From assembly GCF_001625215.2 (NCBI RefSeq), contig NC_030388.2:26028558-26092557 (forward strand): a stretch of DNA of 64,000 bases. Direction: 5' to 3'. Under the pieces are notes generated by a model. It was not told where the DNA came from and did not search any database. It saw only the letters and a list, made by a program, of their open reading frames with translations. The position numbers were made by a program, and so were the translations under genes. Below are positions 35,481 through 49,468 of the stretch, piece after piece (position 1 is the stretch's first letter; the number at the start of each line of letters is the position of its first letter). This DNA comes from Daucus carota subsp. sativus (Eukaryota > Streptophyta > Magnoliopsida > Apiales > Apiaceae).

Positions 35481-35775
35481 GAAATAGAGGTCGAAAATGG
35501 CAACTGAAAACTAGAAGTTGCAACTTACAGTTTTCAGTTGAATTAGTTGCAACAGTTGAAACTTTCTATTTTTATTTGCAACTTTTGTAACCTCATTTGC
35601 AACTTTTGCGGCTGCGCCGCCCAAGGTTGCAAATGAGGTTGCAAAAGTTGCAAACCGTATTTTTGAAAAAATAATTTTATGAAAAGGTATTTTTAAAAAC
35701 AATGAAAAAGATGGTAGTATTTTTAAAAAAAATAATTTTACAGATGGGTATTTTTAAAAAGATCCCTTAAAATTA

Positions 35776-36180
35776 CTCTTTATTTTAAAAAAGCATAATT
35801 AGATACAAGTCAATAATAAAAACAAATAAGGATTTTTTAAATAAATTTGTAAATATCATTAATTATCTTGTTTTCAGTTCTTTTTAGTTAATATTCTTTT
35901 ATTCAAATTTTGAACTTTGTCTTTTCATACAACAATCGTAGGATAAATTTTTAGTTTGCATTTAATATAAAATTTTACTCACTACATATGTATATATTAT
36001 GTTATGTTATTAAAATTGAATATCTAAATTATTAAAAATAATAGAAGCACTTAAAGAAAATATTATACTAATTATTATTTGCGCGGATGCATTCCCCGTT
36101 GCTCTGACCTTATACCCCAAAATCTCTATTTATTTTAACCTTTCCTCGCTTCACCCTTTAGACCTTTAAATAAACTACAC
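35776..36180 (+). other. AT-rich DNA upstream of the TRAF1-like gene
   Basis: No gene. The last 150 bases probably hold the core promoter of the downstream gene. No unambiguous TATA box was chosen. Confidence 0.4.
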
Positions 36181-36236
36181 TGTGCGTCCCTGTGTATCTA
36201 TCTCTGCCATTGACGACCTGCTCTTATTTGCTTAAG
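36180..36236 (+). other. 5' UTR exon of the TRAF1-like gene (provisional)
   Basis: The stretch ends CTTAAG before GTTCGTT, a donor. The matching acceptor is TGTTCAG at 36821, 19 bases before the ATG. The 5' boundary is a guess. Confidence 0.4.
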
Positions 36237-36840
36237 GTTCGTTTTTTTCATCGATCCACTTCTTGTGATTTTTACCATATTGCTTATCTTCTTTAGTATA
36301 TTTTTTGTTGTGGGGTTTTAGAATAAGCTCCAATTAGTCTATTTTGAGAATCTTTAGCGATGATATTTTTTGGGTTTTGATTTTCTTGAATTGGGTTGTG
36401 AATAGATTTTTAGGTAATGGGTTGGTAATTTTTGTATTGATTTATTAATATTTTTTTTGTTAGTGATGATTTTGTGGAGTTTTACAAGTCTGTAAAGGGT
36501 TTATTGGAATTTGAGGTTTGATTAAACCCTTCCGTTTTAGTTGTATTTTGGGCTGTGAATTTTTTAATCTGGATGACTTATGTGCATACAGATATTTGTA
36601 TGTAAGTCGAAAATATGGTTGATTGTTGGAAAAAAAGACACTTTTTGGCTGAATGTTTTTGGAAAAGCATATATTTTTGTATTTATGAGTACTGTCTAGT
36701 CAGCATGTACCCAATTTTTGAAGTGGTGTTTTGAGTTGATGGTATCTTTTTTTTATGTCATGAATGCTAGATGGATTAAAATTTGAATTTGTTATTAAGT
36801 GATTGAGGTTCATGTGTTCAGGAGTTTCTTGAAATTAGAC

Positions 36841-39800
36841 ATGGCTGGAACTGCAAGTGAGGATTCGGCAGTTGGAAGATCTTTTGAAGTTAGTTTGGGT
36901 GGACAGCAGCATAGTCAAGCTACCAGTGAAGCATTAGCAGAATGGCGGTCTTCTGAGCAAGTAGAAAATGGGTCCCCTTCAACTTCACCGCCTTACTGGG
37001 ACACGGATGATGATGATGATGGTGGTATGCTATTTTTTTGTAATTATGTTTGTGCTTTTTATGTTGGCGATTCAAGTATGTGCAGGGAGAAAAGAGTAAT
37101 AAGTCTGTCTGGGTGATTTTTCATTTTTTCTTAGTTTGTTGGTCCCCCATATTTTCCCTGTTGCATGTTTAAATTAAATTACTATGTTTCTAACTGAACT
37201 GTGAAACTGGAGCTGGGAAGGTATTTCTGCTTTATGATCACTTCTCAAATTGTTTGTTCATACTTGTTGCATTTAAACCCCCTTCTGTGGTACATACCTA
37301 ATATGTTTTACTCAATTAATTAAGTTGTGGCATGATCCATCCTCTTTTTCTCTGCTTGAATATGTATATATGGTGACTAGCCAACTATATAGTGATATAT
37401 TCTGTTCAAGCTTTGCAAAGTTTTTATCATAATATTTCCATAGGGAATTATATCCCTGGGTCATGTTATATTTAGCATACAAATTTGAAGATGCGCTATA
37501 TAAACAAGTAAATATCGATAGAATATCCGACCAAGTACAGATAGATGTCAGTAACTCCAGATGATCTTCAGCATACAGCTAATGGGTCAATCTGACTGAT
37601 TCATGCATGTGTTGATGACACTAGCATGTTTTGATTCTCCAACTTAATGGCAATGGGTAGCTTAGCAGCTGAAGGGGTTCATGTTGATGCAAAAACTTCA
37701 GACGTAATTAATGAAGATGGAGTAGAATATGTCTGCAATGATGTGAAGTGAGCACATCAGGCATTTGCAGGGAAAACAGAGAACTTTTTATCAGTCTGAT
37801 GCTTGGTTTGTTATGCTGAAATTTGTAATAATTCACCGGTGAATGGAGATAATTTATTTAATACATGAAAGCACATTAATCCTTGATGTGATTATGATAA
37901 GATATGTTTGAATCCCTTCCTCGTCCTTCCTCTCCTTCAGATGTCTTGCAGTTGCAAGGTGAAGAAAATGATACAGTTGCTCTGAACAAACAACCTAGCC
38001 TTGTGCGAAGGATATTATTTCCTTACCCTAAATTTCTTTTGGCATATGATTTGGTTAAAGGTCAATACCGTGACACCAATACACAACAATGATATATGTG
38101 TGTGTGTGCATGTGTGTGTGTAATTCAGTCAGTAAGTTGGTTTTTATAATACTCCATTCTTGTGTAGCTATTAAAAAAGTATGCCACTGACTACAGTATA
38201 TATGTACGTGTTTGGTAATTTTAAGACAATATATTATTTAGTTTTGTTATATTAGAAGTTTGGAATCATAATTAATAGCAAGGAATTAAATCGTTGTATA
38301 TTAAAGTATATATTTCTTCTCAATATTCCGTTCTTGGCCTTTTTTTGCCGCTTCTTTGTATCGTTGGCATACAAGGGACTTCTTTTAACAATATTACTGT
38401 GTTGGTCATACAATCTTACCATAGTTGTCCTGTTTGTATCCTATGATAAACTGTTAAATTGATGAATCAAGGTATTTCCTAGCACTGAAAGTAATGTTGT
38501 GTATTAGTTACATATTAAGAACCCTAATTACACATTGAGTTAATCATTGATGCACCTGTATACACATTGAACTGAAAAATATTTGACCTTTTCAGAGATC
38601 GTTACATGTCACGTACATTCCTCTTTTTTTGACATGTTTGGTCCTTCGGATCTGAACTTATTGCCTTTAGTACTTCAAAAACGAATAACCACCTCTTCTT
38701 TTGAAAAGATAAGATGCCAGTGAACTTTATCAGGCCATAAATCCGTATTTTTAGATATTTGTACAAGTGGAAGTAATGAGCTGCTTCCTCATTTGTTGGC
38801 ATTTTGTATGTGTTGGCTTTTTTGAAGGCCTCATATCTTTGGATATGTGTAGGCATGCCTGATTGGTTAAAAGGTACGTTTCAAATCTGATCTTAAGAAA
38901 ACAAAAGGCGAGGATGCCAAACTCCTTTAAAGCGTATTATCTTTTAAGTTCTATAGCAAATTTGGAAGGAGCATATACTGGATTGTTGTTAGCAAATTCC
39001 TTCCTCATAAGCTGTTGATGATGGGGTTTTCAAATGTGCTTTTAGTTTTGTTGTGAGGCTGTTCTTGTTGTTTTCATACTTTGAATTTTGTTATTCTATT
39101 GAGTTTCCTCTTCGGCATTGTACATGAGCTATATATTACTACTTCTAGGCTTTGTAACTAGTTTACATTGATTTTTTTACCATTCATCAATCCCTTCATT
39201 GCGTTTCAGGGCCAAAACCTTCTGAGTTATATTATAAGTTCACTTGGAAGATTGAGAAGTTTTCCCAAATTAACAAGAGAGAACTGAAAAGTAATGCCTT
39301 TAAGGTTGGCGACTACAACTGGTAGGCCTTATTAGCACATATATTTTGGCAAATTCGACTGCTGCTTTGTACTGTTATGATCTTAAAAAATGTATTTTTA
39401 TATTAATTGGGTAAATTTTAAGAGTTGATGTTAACGAACTTGTTTGTGCTCCTCATGAATTTTATATGTATGTGCTGTGCATGCTCTGCTTATGGATGAG
39501 TGCTTCTCTGACTCATAAAATTACCGTGTACATAATTGTTGTGATTACATGGATTCCGATACTTAACATGCATATTATTTCTTATGAATAGTGTGTTAAG
39601 GTGTGCCTCAAGAACTGTACTTGTCGTAAAATGTACAACTAATTTTGGAATGTAGACAATGCAGGCTTGTGTAATTTTATTTTGGGATATTCTCTTAAAG
39701 TTTTATATATAGACAGTGTAGGCTTGTGTGATTTACTTTTGAGATGTTCCCGGCAATACGATGGTGGTTTTGACTTTTATCACTGGTACTATCTACTGAT

Positions 39801-42800
39801 AGTATTGGGTTTTGCGAGAGGTACTGTTGAGAACACCCCATTGGAGATAAACATTAGAGAAATCATAGTGAAAAAAGACGATTAATGAGAAGACTAAAAA
39901 TAAGACAAATGAAGGTCAATATCCTAAATTGTTTGTTGCTTTGAGAGATGAAGAATATTGAAGGAAGTTTCGCCTGATCTTACTTGTATTTAATCAGTAA
40001 TTGTTGATTAGTTTCTTGGTTTGTCAACACGAAGGGCCTAAGACTTCCAAACTCAAAAGTTTAGGTGTACCATGAGTAAGTCAAAAAAACGACCTGGGAA
40101 AAGCCAATCTCACAATGGTGCCACTGAGAATATTCCTTGATTTTTTGATCCTTCTCAAGGAAGCCCGCCATAATATTGCTGCGGTGTGAATGAGGTGCTT
40201 AAGTGATGCATCGTTTAGACAAATGTTCCTTACACTTGACCTTTTTCTTTTCTTGTCGCTCTTCCTCTAACCAAAGATTCTCTTTGCAGCAGTGTATAGG
40301 AATTTTATGTATCAGTTACACTTTGTCATGTCACTTCTCTTAGTTAATGTGGATTTCCTTATATAACTGGAATCATTCTACATGGGATGTCGTACTATCT
40401 TATGTGGTACGCTTTATTAAAATGATGTGATGTTACAGGCCCTTGGCTTAATTGCATATATTATGGCAGGTACATATTGATTTACCCTCAAGGCTGTGAT
40501 GTATGCAACCATCTCTCGTTATTTCTCTGTGTTGCCAATCATGACAAGCTTCTTCCTGGTATGATAATGCAAGTGGTGTTTTTTCATGCCATAGTAATAA
40601 ATAGATAATTTTATATATACTGTTACTGTTAAAACAGGATGGAGTCACTTTGCACAGTTTACAATTGCTGTTGTTAATAAAGATCCGAAGAAATCCAAGT
40701 ATTCTGGTAAGTTGTTACTTTATTATGTACAGTTTTATGTTCAGATTATAACAACTCATTTGCTGATTATGGTTTTCAACTTTATCACTGTATTCAACTT
40801 CTGGAGATACATTGCATCGATTTTGGAAGAAGGAGCATGATTGGGGATGGAAAAAGTTTATGGAGCTATCAAAAGTGTTGGATGGATTTATTGATGCAGA
40901 CACTCTTATAATCAAAGCTCAAGTGCAAGTTATCAGGTTTAACACTGTTTTTAAATGTTCACTGACATGCTCCTTTTTTTTCCAAAGTTGTTAACTCACC
41001 TAGTTAATTGGCTGTTCATCGTTATAATATATTTTCAATGGCCACTGTATTCTAGTATCTTCTTTCTGCCATATGATATTGAGATGCTGATGAATCACGT
41101 GTATGTCAAACCATTCTCATGCTTGCAGAGTTGCAGTTAGTATCTAAGGGCAAATAGCATGCATGGTAAAGAAAATACTCACCTTGTATGAATAATTTTT
41201 TTTGAACATTGAATTACCAATATATGATGATTTTAAATATAAAGCAATTCTTCAGGAATCCCCACTCAGTGTTGGGCAGAATATACTCTCTCTGTACCCC
41301 AATCTGTACCGAATATGAACTACTTGGCTTGATAATGGTTTTTACCAATGGGGTCAAACTTGGTCAAATCGGGTCTACTTGGTACAAACTTGGATATTGG
41401 AGTTTTTAAACTATATATATCTCCTGGTACACTTTATTTAGTTTTGCCACCGTTAAGAATTTTTTTCGTTCTCGTGTTTGTAGATATTTATGATTCATGG
41501 CTCAGATGCTGCTATAATGTTATCATATATATTTAATTTGGTATCCTTGTATTCTCAAGTTCTTCAGTGTATTGTTATTTCGATGTTTTGGTGATCCACT
41601 GATATTTTGAATTTTTTTTATCATTGGTTCCTGAAATGTCTTTGGTTGTTCCTTAAGTATCTTTTGTATAAGTTACTGACTACAGCTTACTTCATTCTTA
41701 TTTAGGGAGAGAGTTGATCGCCCATTTCGATGTCTTGATTATCAGTATAGGAGAGAACTTGTTCGAGTATATTTGACAAATGTAGAACAAATCTGCCGTC
41801 GTTTTGTGGAAGAGAGAAGAGGCAAGCTTGTAAGACTTTTAGAGGATAAAGCCAGATGGTCCAGGTAGATGATGCTATATGTATTCAGTTTATTTTGGAG
41901 AAGGAGACTTTTTCTCTTTGTTACTATCACTTCAATATTATCTGTCTATATTTTGATGAGCTTCTTAACTTTTGTGTTGTCAATCCTCTGATAGTTGTGG
42001 TTCATGATTTGGTTGTCATATGTTCTAATAAAAAAATGTGATCCCATTCAGCTTTTGTGCTTTCTGGCTGGGAATCGATCAGAATGCCAGGCGTTGTATG
42101 TCGAGGGAGAAAACTGATTCAATGTTGAAAGTAGTTGTCAAACATTTTTTTATAGAAAAGGAAGTCACATCTACTTTGGTTATGGATTCCCTGTATAGTG
42201 GGCTAAAGGCCCTTGAAGGTCAGACCAAGAGCAAGGGAGGAAAGGGAAAATCTTTAGAATTGGAAGAACCACCAGTCCCAATTGTTTGCATGGAGAAAGA
42301 CACATTTATTTTAGTGGATGATGTCTTATTACTACTTGAGAGGGCTGCCATGGAACCGTTGCCACCAAAGGATGACAAGGGTCCACAAAACCGTACCAAG
42401 GTCAGCAGTATGACATATTTTGTGTAATGATTTATGTTTCTATTTTATTTATTTTATTTAGAGTTTGTTAGCTTGAATTACAAAGGGTAGTAAAGTAAGT
42501 GTGATAAGTGTCCATATATCTCCGAATTGCAACTGCGCTTAGGGTAAGGAATGAAGCCAACCGATTGGTGATTAACCTCAAGGCCTTGGTAATTTTTGGA
42601 AGATCAGCACGTGCAGTATATGTATCTGCATATGTGTACTTTCATAGTGAAAGTCAATTTGTGATGCTGGACAAGAGTTGAAAAGAAGAAAAATTATAAG
42701 TAGATAGGTTTGGCTAGATTAACCGCAAAAAACCCAGTAGTCTTAAGATGACTTAACTGCAGAACCTCTGGATCTCTATAGCACAAAAGAGAGGAATTCT

Positions 42801-45800
42801 TTTGAATTGCAACCAATAACAAGGAAAAAAGAAAAATCTCAATTTCAATATGAAGGTCTTCTTGTTTCCCATGTAGGAGTAAAGCTTAACCCACAAGGGT
42901 CCTAATAACAAGGGAACTACTAATAAAGAGAAAAAAAAAAAAAATCCTTTTATTACTCAAATGTCTTCAACTAGAATGTTTGTAATACTCTGTCGTAATA
43001 TGATTGAAATCCTATTAGAATACAATCAATTTTATTCCTGATTAATAAAATTAAGTAAATTCAAAATAATTCGATAACTCCTTGTTCTGCATCATTATGA
43101 AAACAATGAGCAAAATATAAAGTAATATGGAAACTTGTGTGTATTGTTGGTTTTATTAATATTTAATGCATTATGTTGTGACCTCGGTCCAAGCTTAGTA
43201 TTGCAGGTATTTAATATGTTCTAAGAGTTATATGTATATTACAACTTTATTCTCAATAACTTTAAACTCTTTAGTTCAAGTAGAAAGTCAGCATGTAAGA
43301 AAATCATAACGTAAAGTTATCTCTGTCTATGAGAAGATGTTAGTGTAGATTTATCCAGTGTTAACTAAGGCTTTGTGGTCATCTGCACTAAGTTTGCAGG
43401 TTGAAATCATTTCTGCATGAAACTTTCCTTGCAACTTCACTCAGAAACAGAAAGGATGAAGATGGTGATTTTATTATTGAGGGGATTAATGGATTATATG
43501 CCAAATGATCCTATTTCTTTAAGAAGCAATTTAAGAAGTTCTTAAGATTTTTTGCTTCCAGAGATCTGTTATCTTATGTTTCTCGTTATATCTAGGATTG
43601 GATATTGATATTAGAATTATGTATTTGACAGGATTATCTAGTATGCTTTCTTTTACTTCATATTATATACAAAAGAAGGAAAAAGATTATCAGTTATGGG
43701 GCTGTTTGGTTAAAAAATTTCTTGCTCTTATAAGAGGCAGATAATTACCCCTATAGTTAAACAGGCCCAAGGACATTTTGATCTTGATGTGGATGTTAGA
43801 CCTTGTTAAGAGTACAGGTTTAATAGAGCTATATCCAAAAAAATTAATGAGGAGTTAGAGGTCAAAAAGTAGGAAACATGGGTTCTGTGAAAGAGAAATT
43901 AGAAATTTGAATGAAAAGATCACAGTAATATGGTTGCGAATTCTAGCTGGCTAATTACAGGTTTTTAATAGCTCTTGAGTGGGGACTGAAGTTCTGAGTT
44001 TATAAACTCTGATTCATTTATCTGGAGTTAAAATAAAACAAGTATTTGATTGTGCAATATATTTTAGCTATTTATAGGACTTTCTTTCTTTCCCTTTCCT
44101 CTTATCTTAACAGGCTGGTTTCTATGTAGTAAATCTGGTACATAAAACTGAATGTCAGAGTTAGAGTAATCTTGTAATTTTGATTCTACAAATGATGTGG
44201 AGAACGAAACGATTGTAGTAATCAAATTTTTGATATGATTATTTGAATATGGGTATATTTTTTACTTGAGCATTTTAATTAACTATATGAAATATATTAA
44301 TGTTATATATATGGCAATAGTTATCAATCAGGTTCTCTAAAATGATTAGGATTAATTTTTTCTAGATGTAGTTATCATATGTTAATCAGATCAAAATTAT
44401 ATTAGCTGATAAATATTTAATAAGCTTAAGGTTTTTATTTGTGTCTATGCCACTTACTTGAGGTTCAATCCCTTGTTTTCTGTCCATTATTAACCTTTAC
44501 TGTCAATTAACTGAACAGAATTCATTCTGATTTGTGACTGGATAGGATAATTTCTTGTAGCATATCACCCTCTTTTTCTTTCTATGTAATATACTGGTTT
44601 GGACTGTCTGCTATTCCCCAATTCTTACCCTTTACATGTCAGGATGGTGGTCCTGGGGAAGACTTCAGCAAAGATTCTATCGAGCGCGAAGAAAGGCGCC
44701 TTACTGAACTTGGTCGCAGAACTATCGAAATCTTTGTGTTAGCACATATTTTCAGGTACCTATTAGTAGTGGGAAGTTTCTCTTTGTTTCTAAAGATCTA
44801 TATTATATAATTCTATACGATCACTTTATTTTGGTTGTTGAATATTATTTTCTGAGAGTATACATGTCTTTCAATCATTTTCATCTGCCCGCGAAGGTGT
44901 AAACGTTGCTTGTTGTGTTGGATGTTAGCTTGTTGGTTATCTGTCAAAGGATTGTATTTGCTGGTCAGTCTCGGTAGCATTCTGTAGATAAAATGTTACT
45001 ATAAATTATCTTGTTACTATGAGTCGAATTAAAAACTGTAAGTCTAAGGCTTATTATGTTATATCTATCTTGAAAGCTCACATCTCATTTTTGTAATCCG
45101 ATGTACAAATTTTCCAGTTCTTCAGTATGTCCCAATTTAAAATGTCACGACATAATTTATTAATGCTCCAAACTTCACAAAAGAGAACCTTGAACTTCTC
45201 ACAGAATATAGTTGTATGTCAAACATTTATAATACCGAACTAACAATATGAATAGTCAGATACAGGGGCTGAACACACTAAAACAAACAAATAATATACT
45301 GATTAAATAAAACAATTACAAGCACACATTTACTCAAATCTAATCTTCTACATGTGTGCACTATGAACTGTCTAATGCCTCTTAGTCATCAGCGACAGTA
45401 ATAGAAGGAAGTGCTCCAGTTTCGTGCTCCGCTTTCTTAGGTGTTAAATACAGATTGCTTTGTCTTGCACACCGAAAAATCATAATCAACCTTCTTCAGG
45501 GTTTAGCGGAGTTCTTTAGGAAGAAAAATTGGTTTTTAGAATTTCAGCAGATAAAGGTAAAGGGTTATCAGGTAGAAGGTAATAAACTATCTCAACTGAT
45601 TTAATCCTTCTTTCTATGTAAATGTATATGCATTTGAAACTTAGGCCTAGTCTGGAGTTCTTTGATGATGGTTTGCTCTAACTTTTGATATGGGACACTT
45701 AGTCGTATTATTAGTGCTTGATAAACATTTATATGCTTTTCTTACTTGATCTTCAAGCCTTTTTTCTCTATTTTACAGCAGTAAAATTGAAGTCGCATAC

Positions 45801-48800
45801 CAAGAGGCTGTTGCTTTGAAGAGGCAAGAGGAGCTCATACGTGAAGAAGAGGCAGCCTGGATTGCTGAAAATGAGCAGAAAACAAAGCGTGGTGCAGCTG
45901 ATAAAGAAAAAAAATCTAAGAAGAAACAGGTTTGACAATATTTTTACATTTAAAGAGTTTCAGCAGGACCACCTTCGGCTCATAAGATGAAATATATATG
46001 GTCCATACATGATTATGTTTTGCTTCGTGTGCATGTAAAATTCAAACCCCATTCTGCTGATAGATATTTACTTAAATTAAATATTGCCTGCTTGTAAAGT
46101 TGTATTCCTCATATATTTTCTCAGTGTGGGTAAAAAGTGAACAACATAAATGGGAAATAAGTACAACTCATTATATAAGTGCGCACTTTTAGTTTTTCAC
46201 AAACTTGAGAACTCTCTTTCCTTATAATCACTCACTCTTCGTAACCAGTTAATGCTTGGTAGCTCGTAGTTTGTCTTGATATTTGGAGTATTGGTGGGTG
46301 GATTGTAAATCTGACAGTCTTTTTTAAAATGCATAAAATGTTTAGACGCAAAATATTTATTCTTTTCCTACACTTCAGGGAAAACATAAGAGAAATAATA
46401 ATCGGAAAGGGAAGGACAAAGGGAAAGATGAAAAGCATGGTATTGTCGTTGAAGATGAGGCTGAACTAGAAATCAAAGACGTCAGCAGAAATCAACTTTC
46501 ATCTGAGGAACTAGTTGGGGATCCTGATCGAGTTGAAGATGTTTCTGATATCTCAGATTCTATAGATTGCGTTCCTGAACTACTTCATCCTGATTCTGAA
46601 GATAGAGATTCTAGCGCTGTTAATTGGGATACCGACACCTCAGAAGCTAATCCACCCACAGAAGCCAGTAGCAGTCGCGTGACTGATATCTTAGCTGTAC
46701 AAAATGGAGAAAAAAAGAGTTCAACGATAATGGATGATAGTTCATCAACATGCTCGACTGACTCGCTGCACTCAGTTACTACTGTAAATGGGAAGTACAA
46801 AGTGAACTCTTTCCAGAAACAGAAAATCCAAAAATCACCTAGCAGGTAACCTATACTTTTTCTTCTTCTTTTAATGTTGTAAAACATGGCACTTCTTAAA
46901 ATCAAATGCTTCAAAATTTTTTAGAGGTGAATACCAGCAAGGTAGAGTGACTTACGAAGCAACAAGACTGGCCGTTGATAGCAATTCGTCCGATGCTATA
47001 TCTGATGGGAGGCAGTTACATGATGTATCTGAGAGCTGCAAAGCTGTTGATTCTGAGGGTGCCTTCTTGCACTCGCCACAGCACCATGTGCAATGGACTG
47101 AAATGCGTGCCACAAAGAAGGTATTTGATTGCTTTCTTGCGTTTTATATTTTAAGCCATTCATGCCTTGCAATTTGCATATAGCTTACAACATTGATTAT
47201 TGTTGCTTCTCTTTTTGTTAATGGTCAGGGACATTAAGTTTGCTTTAGGATTGTTTGTGTGTGTGGTCTATTTTTACCCCCTTTGTCCTTGTGTGTTTCA
47301 AATGATCAGTACAAAATTTTAAAAATTATTTGCAGAGACGAGTAATCAGAGGAAACATACAAAAAACTGTATCCCTTCGCTTATTTGTTGACTGTATGTG
47401 TGCAGGGTCTGTTCTGGATCAACCAAAAACTCAAAGTAAAAACTTTGAATCGCTAAGATTCAACAATATAATTTAGGTTGTGACAAAAAAATAAATAAAT
47501 ATAATTTAGGTTGTCAATTCTTCTTAATCACTGCCATATTTTCAGTCGAGGGTTCACTGATCCCAACCTACGGTCTAGTTGCTTGTTCTCATCAATGTCA
47601 CTCCATTTAAGTCATATCTCCCTCAAGTTTCCACCATTTCCAACTTGGGGGTATGGCACATCTTAAAAATATGAAGATTTAGCATGTAGATTACTGTTGG
47701 ATATTAGGCTGAATATACATGTTGTATTATGTGCATGGATGTAGATGCATTAGACTGCTAGCTTCTTGTTTCGTTCATAGAAATACAATTCATTTGATCT
47801 TAAATTATATGGATCCTATGACATTGTTTTTTCATACCTTTGTAATAACTCCAGGAGAAAGATAAATCTCTGCAAAGGAAATTGATGGAGACGGAGGATG
47901 TTGATGCAAAAAAGCCTGCTCAAGTGAGGACAACCGGATCTTTATCCACTCCCAGAAGCCCTGCTAAGAACCTTCCGACCCCTGTTCGGTTGAGATCTGA
48001 GTCACAAGCTACTGTTTCATTGAATCTTCCATCCCCTGTTCGTTTGAGATCCGAGTTGCTAGTGACTTCAGCCAATGACACAGTCACGGTTAGAAAGGCG
48101 TCCTCAGAAAGCCCCATACTAGCTGATCAAACAGCACCGATAAATTCAACCGAAACTGTAACGGAAGCTTATTCTCATAAAAATGCAAGTCCAAGACCAT
48201 TAAAAAAGTCCACGGCTTTGCATGTTCCCATCTCAACTGCAAATTCGATAGCTCAGCAGGTTCCTGTTCCTACTGAAAAAGCTAAGGTACAACTGGAAGT
48301 TACAGCTGAAAGGCCCATATCTAAGGTCTCAGTTACAACTGAGAAGCCCACAGTTCAACAAGTCATGTCCAGGCCTCTAAGTGCACCCTTAGTTCCAGAA
48401 TCCCGACCACCTGCTGCTGTTGTTTCTGTGGTTCAATCAGCACCTGCATTGTCACGTTCAACCAGTGCAGCTGGTCGGTTGGGACCTGAACCATCGCCTG
48501 CCACTCCTAGTTATATTGCCCAGTCATATCGAAATGCAATGATAGGAAACCACGTCACTATGTGTTCAGCCAGTTACAGTCAGCCTCAGTCTCCAAACGC
48601 AGCTGTTAACTCAACTCACTTGCACTCTCACTCACAGCCGCCCTCCCTGCTCGCTCCATTATATTTTCCACAGACTTCTGAGAGGATTGAACCAAACTCA
48701 ATCAGACCGGGCCTTTCATTTGGTATGGTTGGTCATGGTTCTCGTGCAGATAATAGCAGCAGAAGCATTAACTTTGATCCTTCTATGCTGAGTAACCTGC

Positions 48801-49468
48801 GGAACGGATCTCAGTGGACTAACAATCTGCGTAGTGATAGCAGCAGAAACATCAACTATGATCTTTCTTTGCATAATGACATGCAAAACTTTGATATTCA
48901 CAATTCTATGCGGAGCAATCCTCGAGATCACTTCCCCATAGAATATCCTGCTGGACCATCAGGGCGTCAATATCAAAATGTGCAGGCTGAAGATTTTCCA
49001 CATCTCGACATTATTAATGACCTGCTTGATGATGAATATGGAATCGGGCTGGCAGCCGATGCAAGTTCAGGAGTTCAGAATTTTGTCAACGGACCTCACC
49101 ATCTGAATCGGCAGTTCACTTTCCCAGGTGAAATTGGCATGTTGGGTGACCCTGGTCCCTCAAACAGCTCTTGCAGGTTTGAGCGAAGTCACAGTTATCA
49201 CGATAATCAATTTCGTCATAACTACAACTCTGCAGGAGGTCAGTTCAATTCTAATCTGAATCCTCAGGCTAATCTTCAGCCTTACCCAAATCTTCCAATT
49301 GATGGGTTAATACCACCGAATCAGTGGCAGATGGCCGCTACTGATTTATCTTACTCAAGTATGAGAAGACCACAGGACGATGGTTTGTCGTATCACATTC
49401 CAAACTATTCAAACTTGGCATGTGGAGTTAATGGTAACATCCTGTTCCGCCCTTCAAATGGACGCTGA
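36841..49468 (+). CDS. TRAF1-like: TRAF1/MUSE13-14 type MATH-domain protein
   Basis: Twelve coding exons: 36841-37024, 39210-39321, 40470-40558, 40638-40706, 40807-40936, 41706-41864, 42052-42400, 44643-44755, 45779-45929, 46379-46845, 46925-47120, 47855-49468. All junctions have GT-AG and join in frame to 1210 aa, close to the Arabidopsis relatives (about 1050-1130). An N-terminal acidic SPPYWDTDDDDD precedes one MATH/TRAF-like domain (about 68-195; FTWKIEKFS, YILIYPQGCDVCNHLSLFL, HRFWKKEHDWGWKKFM). Next come ERVDRPFRCLDYQYR, LVMDSLYSGLKALEGQ and a charged Lys/Glu helix region (about 405-470). The long tail is Ser/Pro/Asn-rich and disordered. In Arabidopsis TRAF1a/TRAF1b (MUSE14/MUSE13) act as adaptors for SCF-CPR1 in NLR immune receptor turnover and in ATG6 turnover during autophagy. 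Which paralogue this matches is not settled. Confidence 0.95.
37025..39209 (+). other. Intron after the first coding exon, TRAF1-like gene
   Basis: 2185 bases with a short (GT)n run at 38096-38121. A 62-codon frame at 37904 is not supported by splice context. Confidence 0.75.
42401..44642 (+). other. Intron between coding exons 7 and 8 of the TRAF1-like gene
   Basis: 2242 bases, AT-rich, no coding signal and no clear transposon ends. Confidence 0.75.

Larger units (their letters stand above)
33973..35766. mobile_element. Mutator-like element (MULE), 1794 bp
   Basis: Flanked by a perfect 9-bp target duplication TTAAAATTA (33964-33972 and 35767-35775), diagnostic of Mutator-type insertion. 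The ends start GGGAAATCTACAAAACTACC and, inverted, GGGATCTTTTTAAAAATACC. They remain alignable for at least 150 bases, sharing AAAAATACGGTTTGCAACTT and CTCATTTGCAAC. The inner ends are packed with GTTGCAA/TTGCAAC words. No transposase frame is present. The middle is a second TIR element with a GC-rich core between TA and GA microsatellites. Confidence 0.9.

Noticed and set aside
37904..38092. 62-codon frame in the first coding intron of the TRAF1-like gene
   Set aside because: The frame joins exactly across this intron without it, and relatives have no such segment.
44455..44475. GAGGTTCAATCCC resembling a tRNA T-arm
   Set aside because: No acceptor stem, D-arm or anticodon arm could be found upstream. 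No tRNA gene was seen anywhere in the window.
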